Below are positions 17,124-28,124 of a stretch of DNA of 48,230 bases, one piece after another. Both the position numbers and the translations under genes were made by a program. Position 1 is the first letter of the stretch; each line of letters starts with the position of its first letter. Source of the DNA: Burkholderiales bacterium. GTDB taxonomy: Bacteria; Pseudomonadota; Gammaproteobacteria; Burkholderiales; SG8-41. Below the pieces are notes generated by a model. That model had not been told where the DNA came from and searched no databases. It worked only from the letters and a program-made list of their open reading frames with translations. The stretch lies in the NCBI GenBank assembly GCA_020854035.1, contig JADZGE010000032.1, forward strand, positions 1-48,230, written 5' to 3'.

Positions 17124-18191
17124 ATGCGGTACCGCACCGACGACGTGCGCATACGTGAGATCAAGGAGCTCGTCCCGCCGCGCGTCGTGCTGGGCGAAAT
17201 CGCGCTTTCGGACCGGGCGGCCGCAACCACCTTCGAGACGCGCCAGGCGATCCACCGCATCCTGCACGGCGCGGACGACCGGCTCCTTGTCATCATGGGC
17301 CCGTGTTCCATCCACGACATCGACGCGGCGCACGAGTATGCGGCCCGGCTGAAGGAGGCCGCCACCCGGCTCGCCGCCGAGCTCCTGGTCGTGATGCGGG
17401 TCTATTTCGAGAAGCCGCGCACCACGATCGGCTGGAAGGGTCTCATCAACGACCCGCACCTCGACGGGACGTTCAGCATCAACGAGGGCCTGCGCATCGG
17501 CCGCAAGCTGCTCCTCGACCTCAACGAGTCGGGAGTGCCGGTCGGGTGCGAGTTCCTCGACATGATCACCCCACAGTACATCGCCGACATGGTCGCGTGG
17601 GGCGCGATCGGCGCGCGCACGACCGAGAGCCAGGTGCACCGCGAGCTCGCCTCGGGGCTTTCCTGTCCGGTCGGCTTCAAGAACGGCACCGACGGCAACG
17701 TGAGGATCGCCATCGACGCGATCCGCGCGGCGCAGGTGCCGCACCACTTCCTGTCGGTCACCAAGGACGGGCACACGGCGATCGTGTCGACGAGCGGCAA
17801 CGAGGACTGCCACATCATCCTGCGCGGCGGCAGCAAGCCCAACTACGACGCGGCGAGCGTGGACGCCGCGGGGAGGGCGCTCGCCGATGCGGGCATCGCG
17901 GCGCACGTGATGGTCGACTTCAGCCACGGCAACAGCGGCAAGGATCCGCTGAAGCAGGCGGATGTCGCGGCGGAGGTCGCGCGCCAGGTCGCGGACGGCG
18001 ACGAGCGGCTCTTCGGCGTGATGGCGGAAAGCCATCTCAAGGCCGGCCGCCAGGACCACCTGCCGGGCCGGGAACTCGTCTACGGCATGAGCATCACCGA
18101 CGGCTGTCTCGGCTGGGAGGATAGCCGCCGGGTGCTCGACCTGCTGGCCGAGGCGGTGCGCGAGCGGCGGTTGAAGGCGGAAGCGGAGTAG
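17124..18191 (+). CDS. aroG: 3-deoxy-7-phosphoheptulonate (DAHP) synthase, class I
   Basis: A 355-residue type I DAHP synthase that condenses phosphoenolpyruvate with erythrose 4-phosphate, the first step of aromatic amino acid synthesis. The metal-cysteine motif IMGPCSIHD is at about residues 57-65; FEKPRTTIGWKG binds PEP; and VSTSGNEDCHIILRGG and VDFSHGNSGKDP carry further ligands. The 50-residue N-terminal extension ahead of the barrel is the regulatory part used for feedback inhibition by an aromatic amino acid, but which one cannot be read from the sequence. A TATAAT element precedes the gene. The symbol is generic; aroF or aroH-type control is equally possible. Confidence 0.95.
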   Translation: MRYRTDDVRIREIKELVPPRVVLGEIALSDRAAATTFETRQAIHRILHGADDRLLVIMGPCSIHDIDAAHEYAARLKEAATRLAAELLVVMRVYFEKPRTTIGWKGLINDPHLDGTFSINEGLRIGRKLLLDLNESGVPVGCEFLDMITPQYIADMVAWGAIGARTTESQVHRELASGLSCPVGFKNGTDGNVRIAIDAIRAAQVPHHFLSVTKDGHTAIVSTSGNEDCHIILRGGSKPNYDAASVDAAGRALADAGIAAHVMVDFSHGNSGKDPLKQADVAAEVARQVADGDERLFGVMAESHLKAGRQDHLPGRELVYGMSITDGCLGWEDSRRVLDLLAEAVRERRLKAEAE

Positions 18192-18254
18192 CGTGACGGC
18201 AGTGCCCGGTGGCCGGGCGCGGCTGCGGGCCGGAGAGCGGGGGAGGGACGGCAC

Positions 18255-18791
18255 ATGGCGGAAGCTGTGATGGACGCAGGTCCCGAACTGGGGCTCGATC
18301 ACCTGGAACGCGTCGGCAAGGGCACGGCGATCGCCGAGGAGATCTACGGGCTTGTCGGCAGGTCGAACTTCTTCGCCGAGTTCTCGCGCGAGGACATCTC
18401 GGTGCTCGCGGGCTACATGGACGTCTTCCGCGCGCAGCCGGGCGAGATCATCATCCGCGAGGGTGACGGCGGCGATTACATGCTGCTGATCGTGGAGGGC
18501 TACGTCGACATCCTGAAGAAGGGTCTGCGCCACGAGGAGCAGCACATGACCACCGTCGGGCCGGGCATGACGCTCGGCGAGATGTCGATGATCGACGGCG
18601 AGCCGCGCTTCGCGACCTGCGTCGCGACCGAGCCCACGCTGTTCGCGGTGCTCCGCCGCGACGACATGGCGAAGATCATCCTCGACCATCCCGCGCTCGG
18701 CTCCAAGATCCTGGTGAAGCTCGTCTCGATGCTTTCCGCCCGCCTGCGCCAGACGAGCGCGCGGCTGCTCCAGTACCTGGAGGGCATGTAG
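18255..18791 (+). CDS. Cyclic nucleotide-binding domain protein without DNA-binding domain
   Basis: A 178-residue protein made almost entirely of one CNB domain. The phosphate-binding cassette GEMSMIDGEPRFATC (about residues 108-122) keeps the glutamate and arginine that hold a cyclic nucleotide. Compared with CRP/FNR proteins it has a helical N-terminal part (residues 1-50) and a C-terminal helix (LGSKILVKLVSMLSARLRQTSA) but no helix-turn-helix. It may therefore act through protein contact, or as a cAMP buffer or sensor. The cyclase at 6042 could supply the ligand. It lies 63 bases after aroG on the same strand. Confidence 0.88.
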   Translation: MAEAVMDAGPELGLDHLERVGKGTAIAEEIYGLVGRSNFFAEFSREDISVLAGYMDVFRAQPGEIIIREGDGGDYMLLIVEGYVDILKKGLRHEEQHMTTVGPGMTLGEMSMIDGEPRFATCVATEPTLFAVLRRDDMAKIILDHPALGSKILVKLVSMLSARLRQTSARLLQYLEGM

Positions 18792-18899
18792 TCGCCGCCG
18801 CGGCGAGGGTGGTCGGCCGCCAGCCGCCGGTCGGCGGCAAGCGCAGGCTCGCGCCCGCGCCATGGGCCCCGAATTGCCGGTGAATGTCCACGTGACCCG

Positions 18900-19811
18900 G
18901 TGACTGCATTGAACGTTCTCGCCGTTCATCGGCGCTCATCGGTGTTCATCGGCGGTTTCCTCGTGCTGCCCTTCTGCGCCGCTCTCGCGCAGCCGCTTTC
19001 CGTGGCCGACGACGCCGGGCGATCGGTTGGGCTCGATCGCCCGGCGCGCCGCATCGTCGCGCTCGCGCCCGCTCTCGCGGAGCTCGTTTTCGCCGCGGGC
19101 GCGGGCGCGCGGCTCGTCGGTGTCGCGCGCCACAGCGACCATCCCGCCGCGGCGCGCTCGCTGCCGCGGGTCGGAGACGCCGCGCGTATCGATTTCGAGA
19201 TGATCGTCGCGTTGCGGCCCGATCTCGTCCTCGCGTGGCGGAGCGGCAACCGGCGCGGGGACTACGAACGGCTCGCGCGGCTCGGCTACCCGGTTTACGT
19301 CGCCGAGCCCCGGCGCCTCGCGGACGTTCCGAGGACGCTGCGCGCGATCGGCGCGCTGGCGCAGAGCACGGCGGAAGCGGGGCACGCAGCGCTCGCTTTC
19401 GAGCGGGGCGTGCGCGAGCTGCGCGAGCGCAACGCGCGGGCGGCGCGGGTACGCGTCTTCTACGCCATCTGGGCGCGGCCGCCGATGACGGTCAGCGGCG
19501 CGCACATGATCAGTGACGTGATCGCGCTCTGCGGCGGCGAGAACGTGTTCGCGGACGCGCCGCAGCTCACCCCGGCGGTATCGATCGAGGCCGTGATCGC
19601 CGCCAGGCCGGAGGCGATACTCGGAGGCGCCTCGGCGGGCGGGGAGGAGGCATTCCGGCGCGATTGGCGGGGCGCGGCCGCGGCGCCCTTGAACGCGCTG
19701 CCCGCGTTCTACATCGACCCGGATCTCATCCAGCGTCAGACCCCGCGGGTGCTCGAGGGCGCGAAGGCGGTCTGCGCCGCGCTGGAAGAAGTCAGGCGAA
19801 GCCGCCGGTAA
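18900..19811 (+). CDS. btuF: Periplasmic cobalamin-binding protein-like ABC transporter receptor (BtuF family)
   Basis: A 303-residue periplasmic binding protein of the BtuF/FepB helical-backbone class, likely for vitamin B12 or another corrinoid. RRIVALAPALAELVFAAGAG starts the N-terminal lobe; RPDLVLAWRSGN and RPPMTVSGAHMISDVIALCGGENVF are typical of BtuF. A signal peptide is predicted (HRRSSVFIGGFLVLPFCAALA, cut before QPL) with no lipobox. The GTG at 18900 is chosen because it includes the basic residues the signal peptide needs; GTG 18942 would drop them. That basic part is encoded by a tandem intergenic repeat (18921-18955). No BtuC or BtuD permease genes are adjacent, so the substrate is inferred. 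Confidence 0.85.
   Translation: MTALNVLAVHRRSSVFIGGFLVLPFCAALAQPLSVADDAGRSVGLDRPARRIVALAPALAELVFAAGAGARLVGVARHSDHPAAARSLPRVGDAARIDFEMIVALRPDLVLAWRSGNRRGDYERLARLGYPVYVAEPRRLADVPRTLRAIGALAQSTAEAGHAALAFERGVRELRERNARAARVRVFYAIWARPPMTVSGAHMISDVIALCGGENVFADAPQLTPAVSIEAVIAARPEAILGGASAGGEEAFRRDWRGAAAAPLNALPAFYIDPDLIQRQTPRVLEGAKAVCAALEEVRRSRR
18921..18955. repeat. Tandem 10-mer TTCATCGGCG repeat, family R2 copy inside btuF start
   Basis: Three successive 10-base units (GCCGTTCATC, GGCGCTCATC, GGTGTTCATC) followed by GGCGG. Related copies lie at 26557-26583, 26708-26730, 35071-35091, 37975-38000 and 38727-38765. Here the repeat is read in frame as part of the BtuF-like signal peptide. Confidence 0.75.
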
Positions 19812-19862
19812 ACGTCGGCGCGCGCGGTATCATCCCGATTCCGTTCAACCGACGACACGCCC

Positions 19863-20384
19863 ATGCCCGCCGCCACGCCGCAGCCCGGAATCCGCATCGA
19901 CCTTGCCACCGCGGCCGACGTGCCCGCGCTCCTTCGCATGATCACCGCGTTCGCCGAGTTCGAGCGATTGGCGCACGTCGTTGCCGTGACCGGCGAGGGA
20001 CTGCAGGAGGCGCTCTTCGGGGCGCGGCCGGTGGCGGAGGCGGCGCTCGCGCGGTCCGGCGGCGAAGCGATCGGCTTCGCCGTCTACTTCCCCACCTACT
20101 CGACTTTCTCCGGCCGCTCCGGGATGTACCTGGAGGACTTGTACGTCGAGCCGCAATGGCGCCGCCGCGGCGTGGGAGGCGCGCTCCTCGCCCACGTGGC
20201 GCGCGCCGCCGCGGCGCGCGGCTGTACCCAGATGAACTGGTCGGTGCTCGACTGGAACGAGTCCGCGCTCGCGTTCTACCGGGAACTGGGCGCGGAACCG
20301 GCCCGGGAATGGATCGGCTACCGGATCGGGGGCGAGGCGTTCGCGCGCCTTGCGGAAACGGGCGGGGCGGGCGGCGGGCGCTAG
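19863..20384 (+). CDS. GNAT-family N-acetyltransferase, diamine acetyltransferase-like
   Basis: A 173-residue GNAT acetyltransferase. The acetyl-CoA pyrophosphate loop is [10 protein letters not shown] (about residues 100-109). [11 protein letters not shown] precedes it and [14 protein letters not shown] near the C-terminus is the usual closing motif. The pattern [12 protein letters not shown] near the start and the YLEDLYVEP strand resemble the spermidine/spermine and thialysine acetyltransferase group, but the acceptor amine is not provable from sequence. It ends 4 bases inside the convergent DapA-like gene. Confidence 0.85.
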   Translation: MPAATPQPGIRIDLATAADVPALLRMITAFAEFERLAHVVAVTGEGLQEALFGARPVAEAALARSGGEAIGFAVYFPTYSTFSGRSGMYLEDLYVEPQWRRRGVGGALLAHVARAAAARGCTQMNWSVLDWNESALAFYRELGAEPAREWIGYRIGGEAFARLAETGGAGGGR

Positions 20385-21291
20385 CGCGGCATGGCCGCGG
20401 GCGCGCGGGAGAGCGCTCCGAGGTCCGCGAGCACCTGGCGCACCTCGGCGCGACCGGCGTCGCCGAGCGGGGCTTGCGGGGCGAGCGGGGCGCCGACCTC
20501 GTAGCCTTGGAGCTCCAGCCCGCCCTTGATGCATGCGGCGAGGTTGTACTTCGCGAAGACCCGGTTGATCCGCCACAGGCCGCGCTGCAGCGCCATCGCG
20601 TCGCTCCACCTGCCGGCGCGGCACAGTTCGTAGAGCTCGACACTCTGGCGCGGCACCACGCACGCCGGCCCCGCCATCCAGCCCACGCCGCCGATCAGCA
20701 TCACGCAGGCGGGTATGTGCGCGGAGGCGCTGAAAACGCGTATGCGCTCGCCGACCGCGTTGATGATGGTGAGGAGCCGCCCCGTATCCGAGGACGCATC
20801 CTTCAGGTAGCGGATGTTGCCGATCCTCGCGAGGCGCTCGATCGCGGGCAGCGTGAGATCGCTCCGCTGGAACTGCGGGTTCGTGTAGAGGACCACCGGC
20901 AGCGAGGTCGCGCCCGCCACCGCCGTGAAATAGGCGACGACGCCGTCCTCGGTCAACGGAAAGTAGGCTTCGAGGATCGCGAGTATGCCGTCCACGCCGA
21001 GCCGCTCGTACGCCGCGGCCTGCGCCACCGCGTCCGCGATCGTGGTCGCCGCCACGCCGGCCACGACCGGCACGCGCCCGCGCGCGGCCTCGACCACCAC
21101 CTGCACGATGCGGCGACGCTGTTCCCGATCGAGATAGGCGAACTCCCCGGTCGAGCCGAGCGGGGTGAGTCCGTGCACGCCCGCGTCGACGAGATCGCCG
21201 GCAAGACGGGCGAGAACCGCGTCCCCGACCCGCCCGCGCTCGTCGACGGGGGAGACGAGGTAGGGAAAAACGCCGCGAAATTCCCGCTGCT

Positions 21292-21295
<4 letters not shown>
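20381..21295 (-). CDS. DapA/NAL-superfamily aldolase, substrate unknown, coupled to gcvP
   Basis: A 304-residue (beta/alpha)8 Schiff-base lyase of the dihydrodipicolinate synthase / N-acetylneuraminate lyase superfamily. The GSTGEF motif (residues 48-52), Tyr137 in LYTNP and the Schiff-base Lys165 in YLKDASSD are present. The arginine that true dihydrodipicolinate synthases carry just after the YNVP-type motif is not evident (the sequence is [10 protein letters not shown]), so lysine biosynthesis is unlikely. Its ATG overlaps the gcvP stop by 4 bases (ATGA), which implies translational coupling. A role in making or using glyoxylate (for example a 4-hydroxy-2-oxoglutarate aldolase) would fit the glycine cleavage context but is conjecture. 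Confidence 0.85.
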
Positions 21296-24171
<2,876 letters not shown>

Positions 24172-24181
24172 CGCGGGCACC

Positions 24182-24565
24182 TCAGGCCGCGCCGATGCTG
24201 GCGCGGTAGCCCGCCGCGTCCATGAGCGTGCCGAGATCGGCGCCGGGCGCTGGCCGTACCCGGAAGAGCCACGCGCCGTAGGGATCCCGGTTCACCGCGC
24301 CGGGCTCGCCCGCAAGCTCCGTGTTCGATGCCACGATCTCGCCCGGAACCGGCGCGTAGATATCGGATGCGGCCTTCACCGACTCGACCACCGCGCAGCT
24401 CTCGCCCGCGGCGACCCGCCGGCCCGGCGGCGGCACGTCGACGAACACGATTTCGCCGAGGCTGTCCTGCGCATGGTCGGTGATGCCGACCGTGAGCGTG
24501 CCGTCGGTCTCCTGCCGTACCCATTCGTGGGTGGCGGTGTAGCGCAACGCGTCGGGGACGTTCAT
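24182..24565 (-). CDS. gcvH: Glycine cleavage system H protein
   Basis: A 127-residue lipoyl carrier that shuttles the aminomethyl intermediate between GcvP, GcvT and the dihydrolipoamide dehydrogenase. The lipoylated lysine is Lys64 in VESVKAASD. LRYTATHEWV at the start and ITDHAQDSLGEIVFVDVP are family hallmarks. GGGAG lies 8 bases before the ATG. It sits 13 bases after gcvT. Confidence 0.97.
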   Translation of the reverse strand: MNVPDALRYTATHEWVRQETDGTLTVGITDHAQDSLGEIVFVDVPPPGRRVAAGESCAVVESVKAASDIYAPVPGEIVASNTELAGEPGAVNRDPYGAWLFRVRPAPGADLGTLMDAAGYRASIGAA

Positions 24566-24578
24566 GGGTCTGCTCCCA

Positions 24579-25646
24579 TCAGACGAGGATCCTGCCGTGC
24601 CGCACGAAAGGCGGCTTCACGATGCGCGCGGCGAGCGGCTTTCCGCGGATCGTCACCCGCGCCGCGTCGCCCGGACGGCTCGCGACGGGTAGCCGCGCGA
24701 GGGCGATCGACGCCTGCATCGTCGGCGAGAACGTGCCGCTCGTCACGCTTCCGGCACCGCTCGCGCATACGACCTCCTGGTGAGCGCGCAGCACGCCGCC
24801 GCCTTCGAGCACCAGCCCCAGCAGGCAGGCCGCCGGCGCGCGCGCCGAGAGCGCCGCCCGCCCGACGAAGTCGCGCTGCCCGCCGAGAGCGACGGTCCAG
24901 CCGAGCGCGCACTCGAAGGGCGTGACGGCCGCGTCCATGTCCTGGCCGTAGAGATTAAGTCCCGCCTCGAGCCGCAGCGTGTCGCGCGCGCCGAGTCCGC
25001 AGGGGCGAACCCCGGCGGCGAAGAGCCGCCCCCACGCCTCGCCCGCGCGCGCGGCCGGCAGCATGAGCTCGAGCCCGTCCTCGCCCGTGTAGCCGGTGCG
25101 CGCGACGAAGGCATCGCCCGTTTCCGCGCCGCAGAAGGGCGCCAGCGGCTCGCCAGCCTCGCGCAATTCCGGCAGCGCCTGCCAGCATCGCGCGCGCGCG
25201 TTCGGTCCCTGTACGGCGATCATGGCGAGGTCGCGCCGCGGCCGCAGATCGGCATCGGGCGGGCGCAGGCGCTCGAGCCATTCGAGATCGCTCTTCGCGG
25301 TCGCCGCGTTCACGATGAGCCGGTAGCGCCCCGCCCCGAGGAGAAAAGCGACGAGATCGTCGAGCACGCCGCCGTCCTCCGCCAGCATGCACGAGTAGAG
25401 CGCTTTCCCGGGCGCCGCGAGGCGCGATACGTCGTTCGCGAGCGCGCGGCGCAGGAAGGACGCGGCGCCCGCCCCCGCTACGTCGAGGACAAGCATGTGG
25501 GAGACGTCGAACATGCCCGCGTCGCGGCGCACCGCGTGGTGCTCGTCGATCTGGGAGCCGTAGTGGAGCGGCATCTCCCAGCCGCCGAACTCCACCAGCC
25601 TCGCGCCCGCGGCGCGGTGCACGGCGGTCAGCGGGGTTTCGAGCAC
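24579..25646 (-). CDS. gcvT: Glycine cleavage system T protein (aminomethyltransferase)
   Basis: A 355-residue tetrahydrofolate-dependent aminomethyltransferase that releases ammonia and forms 5,10-methylenetetrahydrofolate. LVEFGGWEMPLHYGSQIDEHHAVR and AGMFDVSHM at the start, YRLIVNAATAKSDLEWL in the middle, and GYTGEDGLEL are conserved GcvT segments. The GTG start at 25646 has no convincing Shine-Dalgarno. It is the first gene of gcvT-gcvH-gcvP plus the DapA-like gene. The 186 bases upstream hold no glycine riboswitch that I can recognise. Confidence 0.96.
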   Translation of the reverse strand: MLETPLTAVHRAAGARLVEFGGWEMPLHYGSQIDEHHAVRRDAGMFDVSHMLVLDVAGAGAASFLRRALANDVSRLAAPGKALYSCMLAEDGGVLDDLVAFLLGAGRYRLIVNAATAKSDLEWLERLRPPDADLRPRRDLAMIAVQGPNARARCWQALPELREAGEPLAPFCGAETGDAFVARTGYTGEDGLELMLPAARAGEAWGRLFAAGVRPCGLGARDTLRLEAGLNLYGQDMDAAVTPFECALGWTVALGGQRDFVGRAALSARAPAACLLGLVLEGGGVLRAHQEVVCASGAGSVTSGTFSPTMQASIALARLPVASRPGDAARVTIRGKPLAARIVKPPFVRHGRILV

Positions 25647-25832
25647 GGAGGAACGCGGCGGAAGGACGAAGGCGGGAGGATCAGAACGGCCATGCTTGCA
25701 TCAGTGCGGGCGCTTCATCTGGTTCGCCTGCCTCTTCCGGTGGGCTCGGGACGTGCCGGAGAATAGCGTAACCGGCGATCTTCCGCCACCACTGCGTTGG
25801 CGCGGGAATTCCGTGGCGGCGTGCATTCCGCG

Positions 25833-26546
25833 TCACAGTATCCTGACGCAGTCGCCCTTGAAAATGACCGGCCCGGTCGGCGCGCCGGTGGGTGAACCGC
25901 CCACGGGTTCCACGCTGAGCGCCATCGCGCGGGCCCGCCGCATGCGCGCGCCGAGCGCCGGCGGCACCTTCATCACCTGCTCCCGGTCGAGGCTCACCAG
26001 ACCCAGCGATACCGGCGCCGCGTCGCCTTCCGGCAGGAGCCACAGCTCCCACGAAGTGGACGGCGCCATCGTCGGATGCGCTTCCATGACCTTCACGCGG
26101 ATCCGCGGTTCGCGCATCGCCCCCATCGGCGGCCACGACACCACCATCGCCGTGCGGCCGGCTGCGTTGGCCATCACCGCGACCATTGCGGTCGGTGGCT
26201 CGGGGCGCGGCGCGGTGGCGAGGGCGATGCCGAGCGCGATCGCGAAAACTGCGATCGCCGCCGAGAACGCACGCCAGTAGGCGAGGCTCTCCCACCAGCG
26301 ACGATCGCGACGAACGGGCCGGACGCGCCGTTCGATCGCCCGCCACACGCGCGCGGGGGGCGGGACTTCGGGCACGCACCCGGCGAGGGGCGCAAGCCGC
26401 GCCTCCCATTCGGCGGTGGCGCGGCGGAGCCTGGGGTCGTAGCGCAGCAGCGAGCGGAATCGCGCGCGGGCCCTCCCGCCCAGCGTGCCGAGCACGTACC
26501 CGGCGGCGAGCGCGTCGCGCACTTCCGGGTCCTTGCGGATCGCCAT
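25833..26546 (-). CDS. Anti-sigma factor, RskA/anti-sigma-K family
   Basis: A 237-residue single-pass membrane protein. The cytoplasmic N-terminus (about residues 1-90: VRDALAAGYVLGTLGGRARARF and PRLRRATAEWEARLAPL) is the anti-sigma domain that would clamp the sigma factor. One transmembrane helix follows at about 93-112 (FSAAIAVFAIALGIALA), and the C-terminal half is the periplasmic RskA domain, with SWELWLLPEGDAAPVSLGLV near its core. Release usually needs proteolysis after an external signal. The sigma gene lies upstream on the same strand, but 189 bases of repeat-containing DNA separate the two, unlike the usual tight coupling. Confidence 0.88.
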   Translation of the reverse strand: MAIRKDPEVRDALAAGYVLGTLGGRARARFRSLLRYDPRLRRATAEWEARLAPLAGCVPEVPPPARVWRAIERRVRPVRRDRRWWESLAYWRAFSAAIAVFAIALGIALATAPRPEPPTAMVAVMANAAGRTAMVVSWPPMGAMREPRIRVKVMEAHPTMAPSTSWELWLLPEGDAAPVSLGLVSLDREQVMKVPPALGARMRRARAMALSVEPVGGSPTGAPTGPVIFKGDCVRIL

Positions 26547-26556
26547 GATCTATGCT

Positions 26557-26730
26557 CCGCCGATGACCGCCGATGAATGCCGGCCGGCAGGCGACCGGGC
26601 GAAGCACGTTCCCTTCCTTCCGGGGCGAGGGCGCGGAGGGCGGGGCCGGGCCACGCGAGGAGCTTCGCTCGGCGGCGACACCGGGGCCGGCTGCCACCCG
26701 GATCGACGTCCATCGGTGTTCATCGGCGGC
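26557..26730. repeat. Inverted pair of R2 repeats between anti-sigma and sigma genes
   Basis: The unit at 26557-26583 (CGCCGATGACCGCCGATGAA) and the unit at 26708-26730 (CCATCGGTGTTCATCGGCGG) are the same family in opposite orientation and enclose about 124 bases. The enclosed DNA encodes nothing obvious. Confidence 0.7.
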
Positions 26731-26735
26731 CGTCC

Positions 26736-27371
26736 CTAACGATCGCCTGCCGCGAGGCAGGTCTTCAGCCGGTCGAGCCCGCGCCGCACCCACGTCTTCA
26801 CCGTGCCGAGCGGCTCGCGCAGGTGCGCGGCCAGTTCGGAATGCGTGAGGCCGTGGAAGTAGGCGAGCACGATGCTCTGCCGTTCCTTCGCCGCGAGCTC
26901 CTTCAGGCAGCGCGCCAGCGCGGCCGCATCGCCGGCCGCCGCAAGGCGCTCGAGCGGTCCCGGGGCCTCGTCTCGCCACGTTTCCACCGCGACCTCGTAG
27001 TCCGTGCCGGCCGGTTCGGGACGCGGCCGGCGCAGCCAGTCGAGCGCGCGGTTGCGGACGATGCTCGTCATCCACGTGAGCGGCGCGCTGCGCGCCGCGG
27101 CGTATTCCCCCGCGTGAGTCCAGATGTTGACGTAGCTCTCCTGCAACACATCCTCGGCCCAGTCCCGCCTGCGCAATATACGGAGCGCGACGCCGAACAG
27201 TTTCGTCGAAGTGAGGGCGTAGAGTTCCGCGAACGCGCGGTGGTCGCCGAGCGCGCAGCGGCCGAGCAGCCCGGCGAGTGCCTCGGCGGCCCCCGGCGAG
27301 GCGGGTTCAGGAGACATGGCGCGAGGAGGCCGGACACCCGGGAGCCGCGACTCGGGAATCGAGACGGGCAT
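26736..27371 (-). CDS. ECF RNA polymerase sigma factor (SigK-like group)
   Basis: A protein of about 211 residues with both sigma-70 domains of an extracytoplasmic-function factor. Region 2 includes RDWAEDVLQESYVNIW and WMTSIVRNRALDWLRR (-10 recognition and core binding); region 4 includes KERQSIVLAYFHGLTHSELA and the helix-turn-helix LREPLGTVKTWVRRGLDRL (-35 recognition). It pairs with the RskA-like anti-sigma downstream. The ATG at 27371 has GAAGG upstream; ATGs at 27386 and 27317 are alternatives. The target genes cannot be told from this window. Confidence 0.9.
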   Translation of the reverse strand: MPVSIPESRLPGVRPPRAMSPEPASPGAAEALAGLLGRCALGDHRAFAELYALTSTKLFGVALRILRRRDWAEDVLQESYVNIWTHAGEYAAARSAPLTWMTSIVRNRALDWLRRPRPEPAGTDYEVAVETWRDEAPGPLERLAAAGDAAALARCLKELAAKERQSIVLAYFHGLTHSELAAHLREPLGTVKTWVRRGLDRLKTCLAAGDR

Positions 27372-27417
27372 CGCCGCCTTCAACATGCCGGCGCCTGCGG
27401 GTCACGCGCACCATTTT

Positions 27418-27462
27418 CCGGTCACTCGTTCCCGTTTCCCGGCAACGGGCCAGAGTCACCGG
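27418..27462. other. Nested inverted repeat between adenosyltransferase and sigma genes
   Basis: CCGGTCACTC (27418-27427) pairs with GAGTCACCGG (27453-27462) with one mismatch, and CCCGTT (27431-27436) pairs inside with AACGGG (27444-27449). The structure overlaps the last codons of the adenosyltransferase gene and lies just upstream of the sigma gene. It lacks a T-run, so it could be an attenuator, a protein site or chance. Confidence 0.35.
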
Positions 27463-28007
27463 TTCTTCCCCTGCTGCCACAGGACATCGTTCCGTCCCGC
27501 CCGGCGGTTGAGGAGACGCGCGATCACGAAGAGAAGATCGGAGAGCCGGTTGAGATAACGCACCGCGAGCGGCGGGGCGGGCTCGCGGCCGGCGAGCGTC
27601 ACCACGCGGCGCTCCGCCCGGCGGCACACCGTGCGGGCCAGGTGCGCGAGCCCCGCAGCGCGGGACCCCCCCGGCAGCACGAAGTCCCTGAGCGGCGCGA
27701 GCTTCGTGTTGAAGCGGTCGAGCGCGGCTTCCAGTCGCTCGACCTGTGCGTCGGTGAGGATGGGGTGCCCGGGCACGGAAAGCTCGCCCCCCAGGTCGAA
27801 GAGATCGTGCTGCGTGCCGGTCAGACACTCGCGCACATCCCGCGGGAGCCGCTCCGCCAGGAGCACGCCGAGCACGCTGTTCAGTTCATCCACCGCGCCG
27901 ATCGCCTCGATGCGCGGCGCGTCCTTCGCCACGCGCGAGCCGTCGGCGAGCCCGGTGGTGCCCGCGTCGCCGGTGCGCGTGTAGATCCTGGTGAGACGGT
28001 TCGCCAT
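27456..28007 (-). CDS. Cob(I)alamin adenosyltransferase, PduO type
   Basis: A 183-residue ATP:corrinoid adenosyltransferase that makes adenosylcobalamin. The N-terminal TRTGDAGTTGLADGSRV is the ATP-binding loop; VCRRAERRVVTL and RYLNRLSDLLFVIARLLN form the conserved helices of the trimeric PduO fold. Length is normal for the single-domain form. TATAAT on the minus strand (28020-28015) ends 7 bases before the ATG, so the transcript may have essentially no leader. With the BtuF-like receptor at 18900 it suggests cobalamin use by this organism. Confidence 0.94.
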   Translation of the reverse strand: MANRLTRIYTRTGDAGTTGLADGSRVAKDAPRIEAIGAVDELNSVLGVLLAERLPRDVRECLTGTQHDLFDLGGELSVPGHPILTDAQVERLEAALDRFNTKLAPLRDFVLPGGSRAAGLAHLARTVCRRAERRVVTLAGREPAPPLAVRYLNRLSDLLFVIARLLNRRAGRNDVLWQQGKNR

Positions 28008-28014
28008 GGCGCTG

Positions 28015-28020
28015 ATTATA
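28015..28020 (-). promoter_or_regulatory. -10 element at the adenosyltransferase start (leaderless candidate)
   Basis: A perfect TATAAT is followed by 7 bases (CAGCGCC) and then the ATG. No Shine-Dalgarno fits in that space and no convincing -35 was found. Confidence 0.5.
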
Positions 28021-28112
28021 GCGGCGGCGGCATGCCGGGCGACTGACCGGAGCACGGGGAAAGCCGGTCCCGCATGCGTTAGCCCCTCGAACACGCGTGG
28101 GCGGCAGGCTGC

Positions 28113-28118
28113 TAGAAT
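28113..28118 (+). promoter_or_regulatory. -10 element at the 28125 gene start (leaderless candidate)
   Basis: TAGAAT is followed by six bases (GTTGGC) and the ATG at 28125, the spacing expected if transcription begins at the start codon. Confidence 0.45.
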
Positions 28119-28124
28119 GTTGGC

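Noticed and set aside
25647..25832. Possible glycine riboswitch upstream of gcvT
   Set aside because: I searched the minus strand for the paired conserved GGAGAGA/CGCCGAAGG-type segments and found none.
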